DNA of 64,000 bases, from contig NC_080418.1 of NCBI RefSeq assembly GCF_029873635.1, positions 16,825,388 through 16,889,387 on the forward strand, read 5' to 3'. Of the stretch, positions 22,901-32,679 are shown in pieces. Within the stretch, counting starts at the first letter, position 1. The number at the start of each line of letters is the position of its first letter. The translations under genes and the position numbers were made by a program. The stretch comes from Malania oleifera. Its lineage: Eukaryota; Streptophyta; Magnoliopsida; Santalales; Ximeniaceae. The notes below the pieces were generated by a model. The model was given only the letters and a program-made list of their open reading frames with translations, was not told where the DNA came from and made no database searches.

Positions 22901-24068
22901 TCTGTTATTTCTTGCAAGGAGGGTCCAGATACAATAATTTGGGAATCTTCAACATATGGGAAATTCACCACGACAAGTGCTTGGGAAATTATAAGGGAGC
23001 ATAAAGAGGAATTCTCAGTTGCCAAATGGATCTGGCATCCTATGTTGCCAAAAAGGGTGTCAATTTGTATATGGAAGTCTTGGTTCGCTTGTCTTCCAAT
23101 TGATACTCGTATTAAAGAAGTAGGTGTCCAGATGGCCTCTTGATGTGATTGTTGTTCAAGTGTCAAGATTGAATCTCTAGACCATGTGTTTTGCACCGGA
23201 TCTTTTGCTCAGGAGGTATGGAAAAAAGCAGCAGTGACGTTGGGTGTTAGTTGTATGGCAACGAGTACTTGGAAAGGCAGAGTTTTTTCAGGTTTAGTTG
23301 TGCAAGACGGGCCTCACAGTTAGACATTTTGGTAGGTCTTATACCTAGTCTCATCATTTGGAGACTCTGGACTCGTTGATGTAGAGCCAGGATGGAATCA
23401 ATTCATGATTCGGTGAGAACTGTGTGGCTTGATATTAAATATTGGCTGAGATCCATTTCAGACAAGTTAAATAAATGTGCACCTGCTTCTTGCACGGATA
23501 TTGCAGTCCGTCGTGCTTTGGATATTCAATTTAAAAATATGGGGGTTTGTCTTCCTCGTGTAGTTAGATGGTGTAAACCTGGGATAGGTTGGATTAAGTT
23601 GAATGTGGATGGGAGCTGTAGAGGTAACTCAGGGAATTGTGGTGGTGGAGGCATGATAAGAGATGAAAAAGGTTCATTTAAAGCAACTTTTTCCTCATTA
23701 TTGGGTTATGAAACAAATAACATGACTGAATTGAAGGCGATTATTTAGGGATTAATCTGTACAAAGATCTTGGATTTGATCAAGTGGAGATTACATGTGA
23801 CTTTGCTTTGTTGGTTCAGTGGATAAATTATGGGAAGTGTTCGGTTTGGAACTTATGAGAATTGTGGGAAGAACTTATGCTAGCATTAAGAGACATACGG
23901 TTCAAAGTTGAACATGTTTACAGGGAGGTGAATAAAAGTGCAGATTTCTTTGCCAAATAGGGTGAATCTGGTATTTTTCAATCATATAGTTGCCAAGATG
24001 ATCTTCCTCAGCAAGTCAGGCGAATGATTCAATTGGACTTGTAGGGTTTTCCTTCTTTGCGTTCATGA
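19969..24068 (+). pseudogene. LINE ORF2: endonuclease, reverse transcriptase, RNase H
   Basis: ORF2 nicks the target and copies element RNA in place. The ATG at 19969 opens MINTILMWNVRGLG, the start of the apurinic-like endonuclease. VAGDFNIIHSDSERIGG and SRSWAKLDRVL follow after a TGA near 20311. RT motifs include IKVDMTKSYDRVNWDFL, GHCQGDPLSPYLF and LLYVDDILIFANG, intact YVDD at about 21988. The longest open piece is 21926-23143 (405 codons). A zinc-binding end region with WHPMLPKRV and CDCCSS spans about 23020-23200. RNase H begins IKLNVDGSCRG near 23590 and decays into stops until 24066-24068. At least eight breaks are visible, so it is inactive. Confidence 0.9.
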
Positions 24069-24297
24069 TGTTTTGTGTTATTACACTTTTAGTGGTTTAG
24101 TTTCTTAATTTTTTGGTTGCAGGTGTTTGGTGTTTTGGTTTGGTTTATGTTGGTTAAGTTAGTTTTAGGGTCTTGGAATTTTCTTTTGTTGTCCTAAAGT
24201 CTCAAAACTGTAACCACAGTTTTCCTCCGCTATAAGTGAGGGGTTTTCTAATAAAGTTAGGTGGTGCTACCCTCTTTTACCAAAAAAAAAAAAAAAA
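24069..24297 (+). other. LINE 3' UTR and poly(A) tail
   Basis: A T/G-rich 3' UTR with AATAAA at 24250-24255, then GGTGGTGCTACCCTCTTTTACC and a 15-base A run at 24283-24297. It is followed by the right-hand TSD copy. Confidence 0.85.
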
Positions 24298-24314
24298 GTA
24301 TATACTTGTTTTGT

Positions 24315-25481
24315 GTAAATTTAGAGCGATTTTCTTTGTGGAAATTGGATTTATTTTTTAAATAGATGATTGGTTTAGTATGTATTTTTCTTTTTTTCAA
24401 ATTCTTCCCATAGGCTTTGTTTAGAACTTTAAAAAAGGAATGGAAAATATGAAGGAATTTGCTTTTTCAAGCTTCGTTATTAAGGAAAGTAAGAAAGAAA
24501 ACAAAAAATATATATACTGAATCAAAATCCTTAATCCAACCAGGCCCATAACGTTCCAAAATTTTCTTATTATTTTTACAAATGTCTATTGCAATTAAAA
24601 ATTTTACGTAATATAAACATCCGTTTAGATTAAAGATTTTATTTAAAAAAAGGAAAAAAAAGGAAAATAAGGAGGAAACTGATTTTTCATATATTTTTCT
24701 TTTATATGAGATACTATTAAAAATAAAAGTTCATTTTAATACGATTAAAATCAAAATTTTGTTCATGAATTTGATATATTTTTTTATTTTTTTAATTTTT
24801 AATATAAAAATTGGATTTCTTATATTAATTATTAGGGTAAAGGATACTCACATCATCTAAACTTTTATAAAAGACAAATATCTCTTTTGAGATTGTAAAA
24901 TTTTCATTAACCTCCCCTAAATTTTGATAAAAAAGAAAAAACGAATCTCTCATTATATTTTATAAAAAGACAAGTCTTTTAAGAAAATGAATCTATTTAC
25001 CAAATCTCAAGAAAGGAGAGTATCTTTTATCTTAATTATTATGAATATTCCAATTAAAATTTTATAGGATCCATATGACTTCTAAAATGACATTTATTTT
25101 TATCTTTAGTCATGTAATTAACTTATTTTTATTCTGCATCCCGTACTATAAATTTTATTAGATATTCTATTTTATTTAAAAAAAAATCATATTTCTATAG
25201 AAGATTTGAAAACAAAAAAATAATAACTAGAAAGTTAGAAAAATGAATACCCACGTAATTAATTAATTATTTAAAAAGAAAGATGAACAAAGAAATAAAT
25301 AAGACTATATGTGGTGTTTCTTGAAGGATTGCAGAGGAGAGCAGCGTTGTCTTAACGGCTCTCACAACTGTCATGCATGCAGTAGTTTAAATTAATTAAG
25401 AAGATCGATCGAGTAGTTTGATCCATACCTCTCTCTCTCTCTCTCCAGCTCTCTGTGTGTTTCTGTGAAAATAGATTGAGA
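24315..25481. other. AT-rich spacer and upstream region of gene C
   Basis: No gene was seen. The region 24480-24760 resembles 26060-26260 in gene C intron 2. The last 50 bases are CT-rich (25431-25460) and probably the gene C 5' UTR. No convincing TATA box was fixed. Confidence 0.55.
24480..24760. repeat. AT-rich dispersed repeat, copy 1
   Basis: It shares an ordered series with 26060-26260: AAGGAAAGTRAGAAA, AAATCCTTA, an A/G-rich stretch with GGAAAAAAAAGG, then TTTTAATAYGATTAAAA. A third, partial match is at about 26915-26985. No terminal inverted repeat or TSD was resolved, so the class is unknown. Confidence 0.45.
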
Positions 25482-25672
25482 ATGGGAATTGAGGTGAGAT
25501 TGGCGTCCCGTCGGCGCCGGCTAAGACCAGCTCGACGTCGGCCGTATTGGCCGCTGAACAACATCAAGCATTACAGGTGCCGAGGATGCTTTGAAGATAA
25601 TGGCCGCCTCTCCTCTCCCGAGTGGACTCGCGTCCCTTATCTCGCTTTGGATGATTATCTTGATCTCCTCGT

Positions 25673-25713
<41 letters not shown>

Positions 25714-25872
25714 TAATTTGTTTCTTGATTTTTCTTCTTCTTCTTCTTCTTCTTCTTATCTGCTTGTCGTTGTTTTAGTTAATTTCAAATATTGCAAATG
25801 CTATTTTATTACAGGATGTAACAGGTATGAACGGCAGATCTGCACATCTCTTTCTTGACGTGTAAGCTCTCA

Positions 25873-25927
<55 letters not shown>

Positions 25928-27054
25928 TCTTTCTTTCTTAATTTTTCTGATCAGCCATGCATTGCACTTAATTATGCTTATCCCATCTCTGTTCTTGTGT
26001 GATTGTTAATTTCTTGATTATTCAATCTGTTTGGAAATTGTTAATAAGTACTTTTTCATTTTGATATAAGGAAAGTGAGAAAAAAAATAAAGATATATTA
26101 AATCTAAATATAAAATTAAATCCTTATTTGAGGTTAAGGATTTTGTTCGGCAAAAATAAAGAAAGGAAAAAAAAAGGAAGGAAATTCATTTTTACTTATG
26201 TATATATTTTCTTTATTAAATTTTAAAAAGAGTAATTTATTTTAATATGATTAAAAATTAGGAATAAATAGTTGGGTGATCATTTGGGCAGCGTAAATGT
26301 GACTATGGGAGACACGCAGCACTACACGGTAGATGATGAAGAAAATGAATATGACGATGACATGGCAGAGTACGAGGCAATTGAGCTCTCCTGCATTAGA
26401 TGCGACCGTCTACTCGGCTGGAAAATTGTATGTATCTCTCTATCTATAATTTTTTTTTTAACATTTTGTATATATATATTAAATTAAATTTTTGTCTTTT
26501 AATTTTAAAAATGAAAAAAAGTAGAAATATTTTTTTTATTAAAAAATTAAGAAATGAAGTTGTTATGTAAAGAATAAAGTGCCGGTAATATATATATTTT
26601 TTTCCTTAAATAAACGGCAATATTTCCTATTGGCATTTATCTGATTTTAATTATAAAAATGAGCTGCATGTATTTATTTATTTGCTTATTTCAGGTTGAA
26701 GTGTTGGCTGGTGACCATGATTGGATGGCAGGAAAGTTCCTTCTGGACAGGTAATTAATTAATTATTAAAATTTCAGTTTTAGAGATGTATATTCCTCCA
26801 CAGACGTCCCCCAAATTTTCCCATTCTGCCATTATACTCCTAATCTTCTTATATATATATATATAAGAATAATAATTTTTTTCTTAAGGGTCCTTCAAAA
26901 TAAATAAAAAGAATAATATTCTTTTTTCGTTATATTTTTTTATCTACTAAACATTATTAAAAATAAAAATTAATATTTAATATGATTAAGCATTTATAAA
27001 AAATTTACAATAATTAACTAATTTATTAGTAATTATTATTTACTAAGACGAGCA

Positions 27055-27087
<33 letters not shown>

Positions 27088-27180
27088 GTTTGATTGTGCA
27101 GTAGAAAGATAGACAGATGGAGAGGACACCGTCGTCTTCTCGGGTATCCGGATGCGGATGGTGTGCTCCTGGCTGGCTGA
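25482..27180 (+). CDS. Yippee-like zinc-binding protein, gene C (complete)
   Basis: Five exons: 25482-25670, 25815-25861, 26292-26427, 26695-26750 and 27102-27180; all introns are GT-AG and the phases join into 168 codons plus TGA. The start ATG at 25482 follows a CT-rich leader. The N-terminus is Arg-rich (residues 5-20, for example RRRRLRPARRR), a possible nuclear localisation signal not seen in gene B. Zinc pairs are CRGC (33-36) and CIRC (113-116), with LLGWKI after the second, the Yippee signature. The gap between pairs is 76 residues against roughly 50 in typical Yippee proteins; an acidic loop around EENEYDDDMAEY accounts for part of it. The tail is KIDRWRG..., parallel to gene A. No lesion was seen. 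Exact molecular role unknown. Confidence 0.88.
25877..25925. repeat. (CT)n microsatellite in gene C intron 2
   Basis: An uninterrupted run starting about 15 bases after the intron 2 donor at 25862. A shorter CT run at 25677-25708 follows the intron 1 donor at 25671. Confidence 0.93.
26060..26260. repeat. AT-rich dispersed repeat, copy 2 (gene C intron 2)
   Basis: It matches 24480-24760 in order and orientation, lies inside the 430-base intron 2 and ends about 30 bases before the exon 3 acceptor. Confidence 0.45.
27055..27087. repeat. (TG)n(TA)n microsatellite in gene C intron 4
   Basis: TG units followed by TA units end about 15 bases before the last exon. The tract takes the place of a normal polypyrimidine stretch near the acceptor at 27101. 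Confidence 0.9.
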
Positions 27181-27831
27181 ACCAAAAAACACAGAGAAAT
27201 TAAGACCAGGGAAAATGTTTGCATGTGGATTTTTAATTACGTACGTATGATCTTGTACATATTGACAAATTAAGAGATAGATAAAGACCCTTTCCAATTT
27301 CATTTTCATCAGACTTTTATATAAGTGTTTCGAGTTTGAATTGTTGGGATGTCAACTTAGAAATTTTCATATTATATTTTCTTTAAGCTTATTTTTGCTA
27401 GTTATTGATCTTTTAATTAGGTATGAGAAAGCGGGTTTGATCATATAATTCGTGGTGAATTAGGTGGATTATCAAGTGAGAATTACAATTCATATCCCAC
27501 TTAATTAGGTGGATTTATCCTGGTTCGGATGAAATCCGTGACAGATGGTGTTAATAAAGGCTTGATTAGTATCCATTTGATGCAATACTAAACTCGTCAA
27601 TGTTGGATGGACTAAAAAATTGAGTCATCTATGTTAGGGACATACACATCTGGGCTTATTTTTTGAAATGAAGTACATATTCTCGTGCCCAAAAATAAAA
27701 GCCGTCATTTATGCCACAAAGTCACAGATGTGAAAAATTAATGCTATTTTTGAACAACTAAAGGCCCTATTGTTTTTAAACTTCTCTCCACAAATATTAA
27801 AAAAAGTTGAATTTTTTTTATAAAAATTAAA

Positions 27832-27862
<31 letters not shown>

Positions 27863-28571
27863 TCATGAGTTTGACTAATTTTGAAGTGGTTATTCATTTA
27901 AAGTTTGTTACAGGTGAGAGGATCTACACAGAGGGTGAGGTTGTGAGCCTTCAATAAACAAAATCTTCCTATCTATTTAAATCAAGCCTATTGGGGGATG
28001 TGGAGACAAAATCTCCACAGTGCGATGCAGTACGTTTGAGTCATGAAGTAGTATAATTGTATTATCATATGAGGATATTTTAGAATTTTTACATGAGACT
28101 CAACAAACATCAACAACAACAATAATAACAAGCCTTAAGTCCCATTACGTGGGGTTCGACTACATGAATCCTTTTCTGTCAATTCACCCGATTGAAAATA
28201 TTTTCTTATATTAGATTAAGGGTGTTGTAATATGTGGCCCATATATTGAGTGGAACACATGTACAGAAAAGACATGGTGGAAAAGAAGAAGAAGAAGAAG
28301 AAAGAAGTTGGCTTATAGGAAGAAACAGGCAAAGATTTGCCTGAAACCACTGACAGTTTTGTTCAGGGTAATAGAAAATAGTTGACGGCTTTGCAAAGTT
28401 ATATCGATGGTTTGGTCTTGAGATTAAACCATCAATAGCTTGTCTGAAACTGTCGACGATTTGGCTCGGTTACTCAGCGTTGTTTTTCAAATTTTGAATT
28501 GGAAAGTTATACAAGTTGGGATTTCGAGGGGGGGGGGGGGCGCTCTAGGGGGGTTGAAGAAGGTTAATATA
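27181..28571. other. Intergenic region downstream of gene C
   Basis: The gene C 3' UTR probably occupies the first 150-300 bases. A (TA)n run is at 27839-27862 and an RTE LINE tail at 28101-28198. A G run of 13 bases lies near 28528-28541. Between 28380 and 28470 there are short dyad-like words (ATCGATGGT, CCATCAATAG, TGTCGACGAT) that may be remnants of an LTR. No gene was seen. Confidence 0.5.
28101..28198 (-). mobile_element. RTE-type LINE, 3' tail fragment
   Basis: On the minus strand the sequence encodes RIHVVEPHVMGLK, matching the end of plant RTE ORFs (RIHVADP...), then runs into GGACTTAAGGCTTG and a TTATTGTTGTTG tail. Plant RTE elements end in such TTG-rich repeats. Upstream, NRVN is followed by TGA where Trp is expected. 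It is heavily 5'-truncated, under 100 bases. Confidence 0.7.
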
Positions 28572-30354
28572 TGAAATAAGGAATAGCTTCCCAAGAGGAG
28601 GAGGGGGGGGTGAATTGGATTCTTTTGAATTTTAATAATTTTTAAGCTTCCGATTTTAATACCCAGCAAAACAAAATATATAAGTGATAGTCACACTTAA
28701 GAATACAGAAATTTAAAATCACATGTCAATTAATGAAATCAAAGTAATTCAATCACTCAACCAAGAATATTAGAGTTTTAGTTAATTTCCCTGAAAGCCT
28801 TTTAGAATACACCTCTCTTGATCAAGATTTTCGTAGATTAACTAATGTACTCCCTTTTGGGTTTCCACAAACGGTTAATCAAAACGTACTTTCCAAATTT
28901 CAAGTATCTTTGTTTCTTTCTTACTTAAAATTCTGCAACCTGCACTTTTAAACCATACAATGATAACAAATAAAGAATATAAAGTAATGTAGAGAGAAAG
29001 AGACAAGAATTTTGACGAGGTTCAGCTTCAACACAGCCTACGTCCTCGCCCTTGGCAAAAACACCAAAGGGTTCCACTATATCAGTTCCGTTACCTTGTG
29101 GAATAACACCTGTTTACAACCATTCCTTCTATTAGGCTAGAGCCCGCCTCTCCAAACAACAATCTCTTGTTTGGTCGAACGATTCAATAGCTCTGAATCG
29201 TCTAAGAATGAAGAAAAAGAGATTTTGTGTACAAAAGAAAAACTCTCACAACAGAGTAGATTAGTACAACAATTTAGCACACTAATACTTCAAGGTAATT
29301 CAATTATAAAAGAATTTGAAGCTCAATACTTAGTATGAATCACCAAATGATTTTCTATAAAAGATTCTGATTTTTGAAAGCTTTTCTTCAAAGTATAAAT
29401 CAATAACAAATTAGTAATTTAAAAAGAGAGTTTTAGATCCTTTGAGAAATTTGAATGCTTGAAGGTCGCTTGATCTAAAAAACCTTTGATGATTGCTGGA
29501 TCTGAAAACTTTTGAAGATTGCTGGATCAGAAAACCTTTGAAGATTGCTTAATTTCAAAAACCTTTGAATATTGCTTCAATCGATCTCTCTCTAAAAAAC
29601 CTTTGAAGATTTGAGCTATTTATAAATGTTTAGAAACTGTTCATTACTCCCAAAGATTCCTAAAAATCATATCCAAGTATTTTGAAATAAATATGTCCAA
29701 AAACATGGTTTTAAAAAATCTTCCCGTTGAGAGATTTAATGCAAACGTTCGAGTGGCAGTCACCTGTCACAGAACAACCTCTCAATACAGAATGCTGGCA
29801 GTCGCCTGACTTGTTCACGCAGGTGCCTGACAGTTTAGGCAGTCGCCTGTCTAGCTACTGATTTTTTGAAAAACCTTTTATTTAATTTGGCAGTCGCCTG
29901 CCTCATCATGGCAGTCGCCTGGACCTTCAAACTTAAAAATTTTTCTTTTTCAAAAACTTTTCTTTTCACTGATTGTAAAAATATTCTTTAGAGTATATAT
30001 ATAAAAATATATTTTTGAATTTCTAAGAGCTTCAAACCAATTTATACTTGAAATTAAACTTTGAAGTACCTACATTTAGAACATCCTTAAAATTATAATA
30101 CTTTGATCTTCAATCTTGTTCTTCCATCATCCTTGTGGTTTCAATCTTTTCTTTGAGCTTTTTCACCAGTACAACTTTATTCCTCATGCTCTTTGTAATC
30201 CATAAACTTTACTTTGTGTTCTTCAAGAATTTTTTGTAATCCATAAGCATCCTTATGCACTTGACATTCTTGAAAACTCTTACTTGAAACATATTAAACA
30301 CATCATTGATTTGTTATCGTCAAAATAAGAATTGTAAGCCTTATTAGGCCAACA
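28572..30354 (-). repeat. Copia-G 3' LTR (left end)
   Basis: 1783 bases. It contains an 8-base G tract near 28612, a minus-strand TATA box at 29616-29624 and a group of CAGTCGCCTG words at 29755-29920. The polypurine tract AAAAAGGAGGAGAT reads on the minus strand at 30355-30368. Confidence 0.94.
29616..29925 (-). promoter_or_regulatory. Copia-G LTR TATA box and CAGTCGCCTG array
   Basis: Minus-strand TATAAATAG is at 29616-29624. About 130 bases upstream begin six or so imperfect copies of GGCAGTCGCCTGCC (29755-29920). The right LTR keeps a longer version at about 42055-42270 with its own TATA box. Confidence 0.68.
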
Positions 30355-30727
30355 ATCTCCTCCTTTTTGATGATGACAAATCGAGAGCAAAAATAAAAAT
30401 ATTTTAATACTCATGGCTCCTCCTATCAATAAGCATGATGTAATTCATGTATATAAGTCCAAAAGATGATCCATGAATGCATGAATAAACCATACATACA
30501 ACTCCATTTAAAGTTTTACAAACCATGATATATCATATTTTTGCACTCACTTCTCTTAAACATTTCTCCCCCTTTGGACATCAATCAAAAAGGAGAAAAA
30601 AATACAAAAATAAAAATAGAGAAATGCTACAAGACAAAGTACTAGGTTTAGAACATCAAGAATAGCCTATCCGATAAAGCGTGAATACATAAAAGCACAT
30701 AAAAGTGATAAAAAAAAAAAAAAAACA

Positions 30728-31990
30728 TCAGTCAAAAGCTTCCATAGATTCACTCTCATCATCTCCTTCCTTTTGGTCATCAGATTCATTATCTCCTTCC
30801 TCTTGATCACCAGATATATCATCTCCTTCCTCTTGGTCACCAGATTCATCCTCATTGGATGTAGCAAAGCTGATATTCATAGGTGATTTTCCTTTAGAAG
30901 AACTGGCCAACAGTTGCTCAATCTTATCAACTCGCTTATCAATATGTGAACAATGAGTTTCTACGGAGGTAACCTTCTTTTGCAAAGTACTAAGACCAGA
31001 TTTCATACCATCACTGAACGTCATATAATGATTAAAAGATGGAACAAACCATGAAGGAGTTTCTGGATCAAGCTGAATTAAAGATGTTGGGATGGAAGAT
31101 GAAGAAGGTGGTAGAGCAGATAAGACATTCCTATGTCCTTTATGAAACCACCCTTGAGGAGAATTCTTATAGCCCATCCATTTAAGAACGGTATCAGAAA
31201 AGATATCATAATAAGTCTTACTAGTGAAGTTGAATGATGGTGTTAAAACATTAAAATGAGCAAAAACCATATTCAACATTCGAGCATATGGTAGAACAAT
31301 ACGAGGAGCATCGACTTTTATGATAATCCACTGGATAATAAAACTTGGAAGATCCATCTTCTTTCCTTTGAGAATACACCACATTACAAAACAATCTAGG
31401 AATGAAATGTGATCATGAGAACCAAATCGTGGTAAAAAGTTGTTTTTAATGAGCTTGTGTAGAATTAGGGCTTTCAGATTAAGCTGCTTATAAAGTGGAG
31501 GATGCCCAAAGTTAACAGGAGTTTCAGTCATGACCAGAGGCAAAAACTCTTGTGGAGTAACATCTTGAGCCACAATCCATTGCTTCTCAATAATATGAAC
31601 CTCAAAATCCCCTGGCTTGATTCGAAGAATCTTTCCCAAGGATATGGGAGTTAGATGGATATTCTGCCCAAGCATATTGGTTTTGATTCCATTATCACAT
31701 CGTTCCATGTTTGCATTAAATATTCGAACAACATTGGGATAATATCCTTTAGCTTGATAGGTAATAAACTTATCCCACCCAATGTTCTTAAAGAGTTCCA
31801 TGATTTCGGGAAAATCGGAATTGAAGAACGTGACGTCAAGAACCTTACCTAAAATCGGTTCAGCTGAAGCAATCTGATTCCGGTAAAGGTGCTTAGCTTG
31901 TGGAGTCACTAACCATTTCTCCACCTCATCATTATTGATCCTTGTTGAAGATGAGGCTCCCTTGACACCAACGGATTTGGATCGAGGCAT
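30728..31990 (-). CDS. Copia-G extra 3' ORF (env-like position, putative plant transposon protein)
   Basis: An intact 420-codon frame, ATG at 31988-31990 and TGA at 30728-30730, lies between pol and the 3' LTR. Motifs such as GWDKFITYQAKGYYPNVVRIF and a following block of conserved hydrophobic helices resemble the 'putative plant transposon protein' domain (Transposase_32-like) often found in plant retroelements; recognition is from memory. A probable coiled coil spans about residues 325-365 (LQKKVTSVETHCSHIDKRVD). The C-terminus is acidic with three near repeats of SGDQEEGDD from a 30-base tandem repeat. No signal peptide or membrane segment is evident, so envelope function is not supported. 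It is the only retroelement ORF in the window with no visible break, while pol of the same element is broken. Confidence 0.8.
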   Translation of the reverse strand: MPRSKSVGVKGASSSTRINNDEVEKWLVTPQAKHLYRNQIASAEPILGKVLDVTFFNSDFPEIMELFKNIGWDKFITYQAKGYYPNVVRIFNANMERCDNGIKTNMLGQNIHLTPISLGKILRIKPGDFEVHIIEKQWIVAQDVTPQEFLPLVMTETPVNFGHPPLYKQLNLKALILHKLIKNNFLPRFGSHDHISFLDCFVMWCILKGKKMDLPSFIIQWIIIKVDAPRIVLPYARMLNMVFAHFNVLTPSFNFTSKTYYDIFSDTVLKWMGYKNSPQGWFHKGHRNVLSALPPSSSSIPTSLIQLDPETPSWFVPSFNHYMTFSDGMKSGLSTLQKKVTSVETHCSHIDKRVDKIEQLLASSSKGKSPMNISFATSNEDESGDQEEGDDISGDQEEGDNESDDQKEGDDESESMEAFD

Positions 31991-32290
31991 ATTTGTATGG
32001 AGAAGAAAAACAAGGAAACCCTAAGTTAAGTTCGGGATTTGGTGAGTAGGAAGGATTAGATACTTGGTTTCAAGATGATTTAAACGGGATTTGTGGATGG
32101 AAAATGATAGAGACGAAAGATTTCAGAGAGAAAAATGAATGGTCAGGCGCCTGGGGGGTTTTAAAATGACTTAAAACAGGATTTTAAACCCTACCTGCCG
32201 CGAGGCAGTCGCCTGCTTGAATGTGGCAGGCGCTTGTCTATGTGGAATTTCAAAAGACAGTAGATTGGTAGTCGCCTGCCAAATAGAACA
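31991..32290 (-). promoter_or_regulatory. Leader of the Copia-G extra ORF with LTR-like dyads
   Basis: Read on the minus strand, the 40 bases before the ATG contain CTTAGGGTTTCC (a telo-box, AAACCCTAA on the other strand) and a CT-rich run, features usual for plant gene 5' leaders. Further upstream (32150-32280) are four words of the kind seen in the LTR U3: CAGGCGCCTGG, GGCAGTCGCCTGC, GGCAGGCGCTTG and GTAGTCGCCTGCC. No clear TATA box was found. Promoter activity is an inference. Confidence 0.45.
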
Positions 32291-32679
32291 ATATTTAGCT
32301 TACTTCACGACTATGAAGCATGCCCAATTCTCTTCTTATAAATATGAATCTTTCTTCTGACAAAGGTTTTGTGAAAATATCTGTTAATTGATCATGTGTA
32401 TTTACAAATTCTAACATTATATCTTCGTTTTGCACATGATCTCTCAAGAAATGATGTCTTATGTCAATGTGTTTTGTTCTTAAGTGAGATACTGTATTTT
32501 TTGAAATATTAATAGCACTTGTGTTGTCACATTTGATAGGAATAGTTTGATATTGTATTTGAAAATCTTTTAATTGCTGTTTCATATACAATGTTTGCGC
32601 ACAACAACTTCCTACAGCAATGTATTCTGCTTCTGTTGTGGATAATGCTACAGAGTTTTGTTTCTTTGAAGACCATGAA

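Larger units (their letters stand above)
8912..24297 (+). mobile_element. L1-type LINE, split by Gypsy-C
   Basis: This is a non-LTR retrotransposon ending in a 15-base A tract. It is flanked by GTATATACTTG plus TTTGT after one mismatch (8895-8911 and 24298-24314), a long TSD typical of target-primed reverse transcription. Removing Gypsy-C leaves about 6.5 kb, a normal full length for plant L1. Parts in order: GC-rich 5' UTR, ORF1 with a DUF4283-like domain and CCHC knuckle, ORF2 with endonuclease, RT, zinc-binding domain and RNase H, 3' UTR, poly(A). Many stops show it is dead. It lies between gene B and gene C. Confidence 0.9.

Noticed and set aside
27036..27309. Minus-strand ORFs across the last exon of gene C
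   Set aside because: They are antisense shadows ending in the TG/TA microsatellite; the spliced + strand gene explains the region.
30667..30867. 66-codon ORF with repeated TKRKE motifs
   Set aside because: It is the out-of-frame reading of the 30-base repeat at the C-terminus of the 420-codon ORF.
30728..31990. Calling the Copia-G extra ORF a true envelope protein
   Set aside because: No signal peptide, transmembrane segment or glycosylation-rich ectodomain is visible; only its position is env-like.
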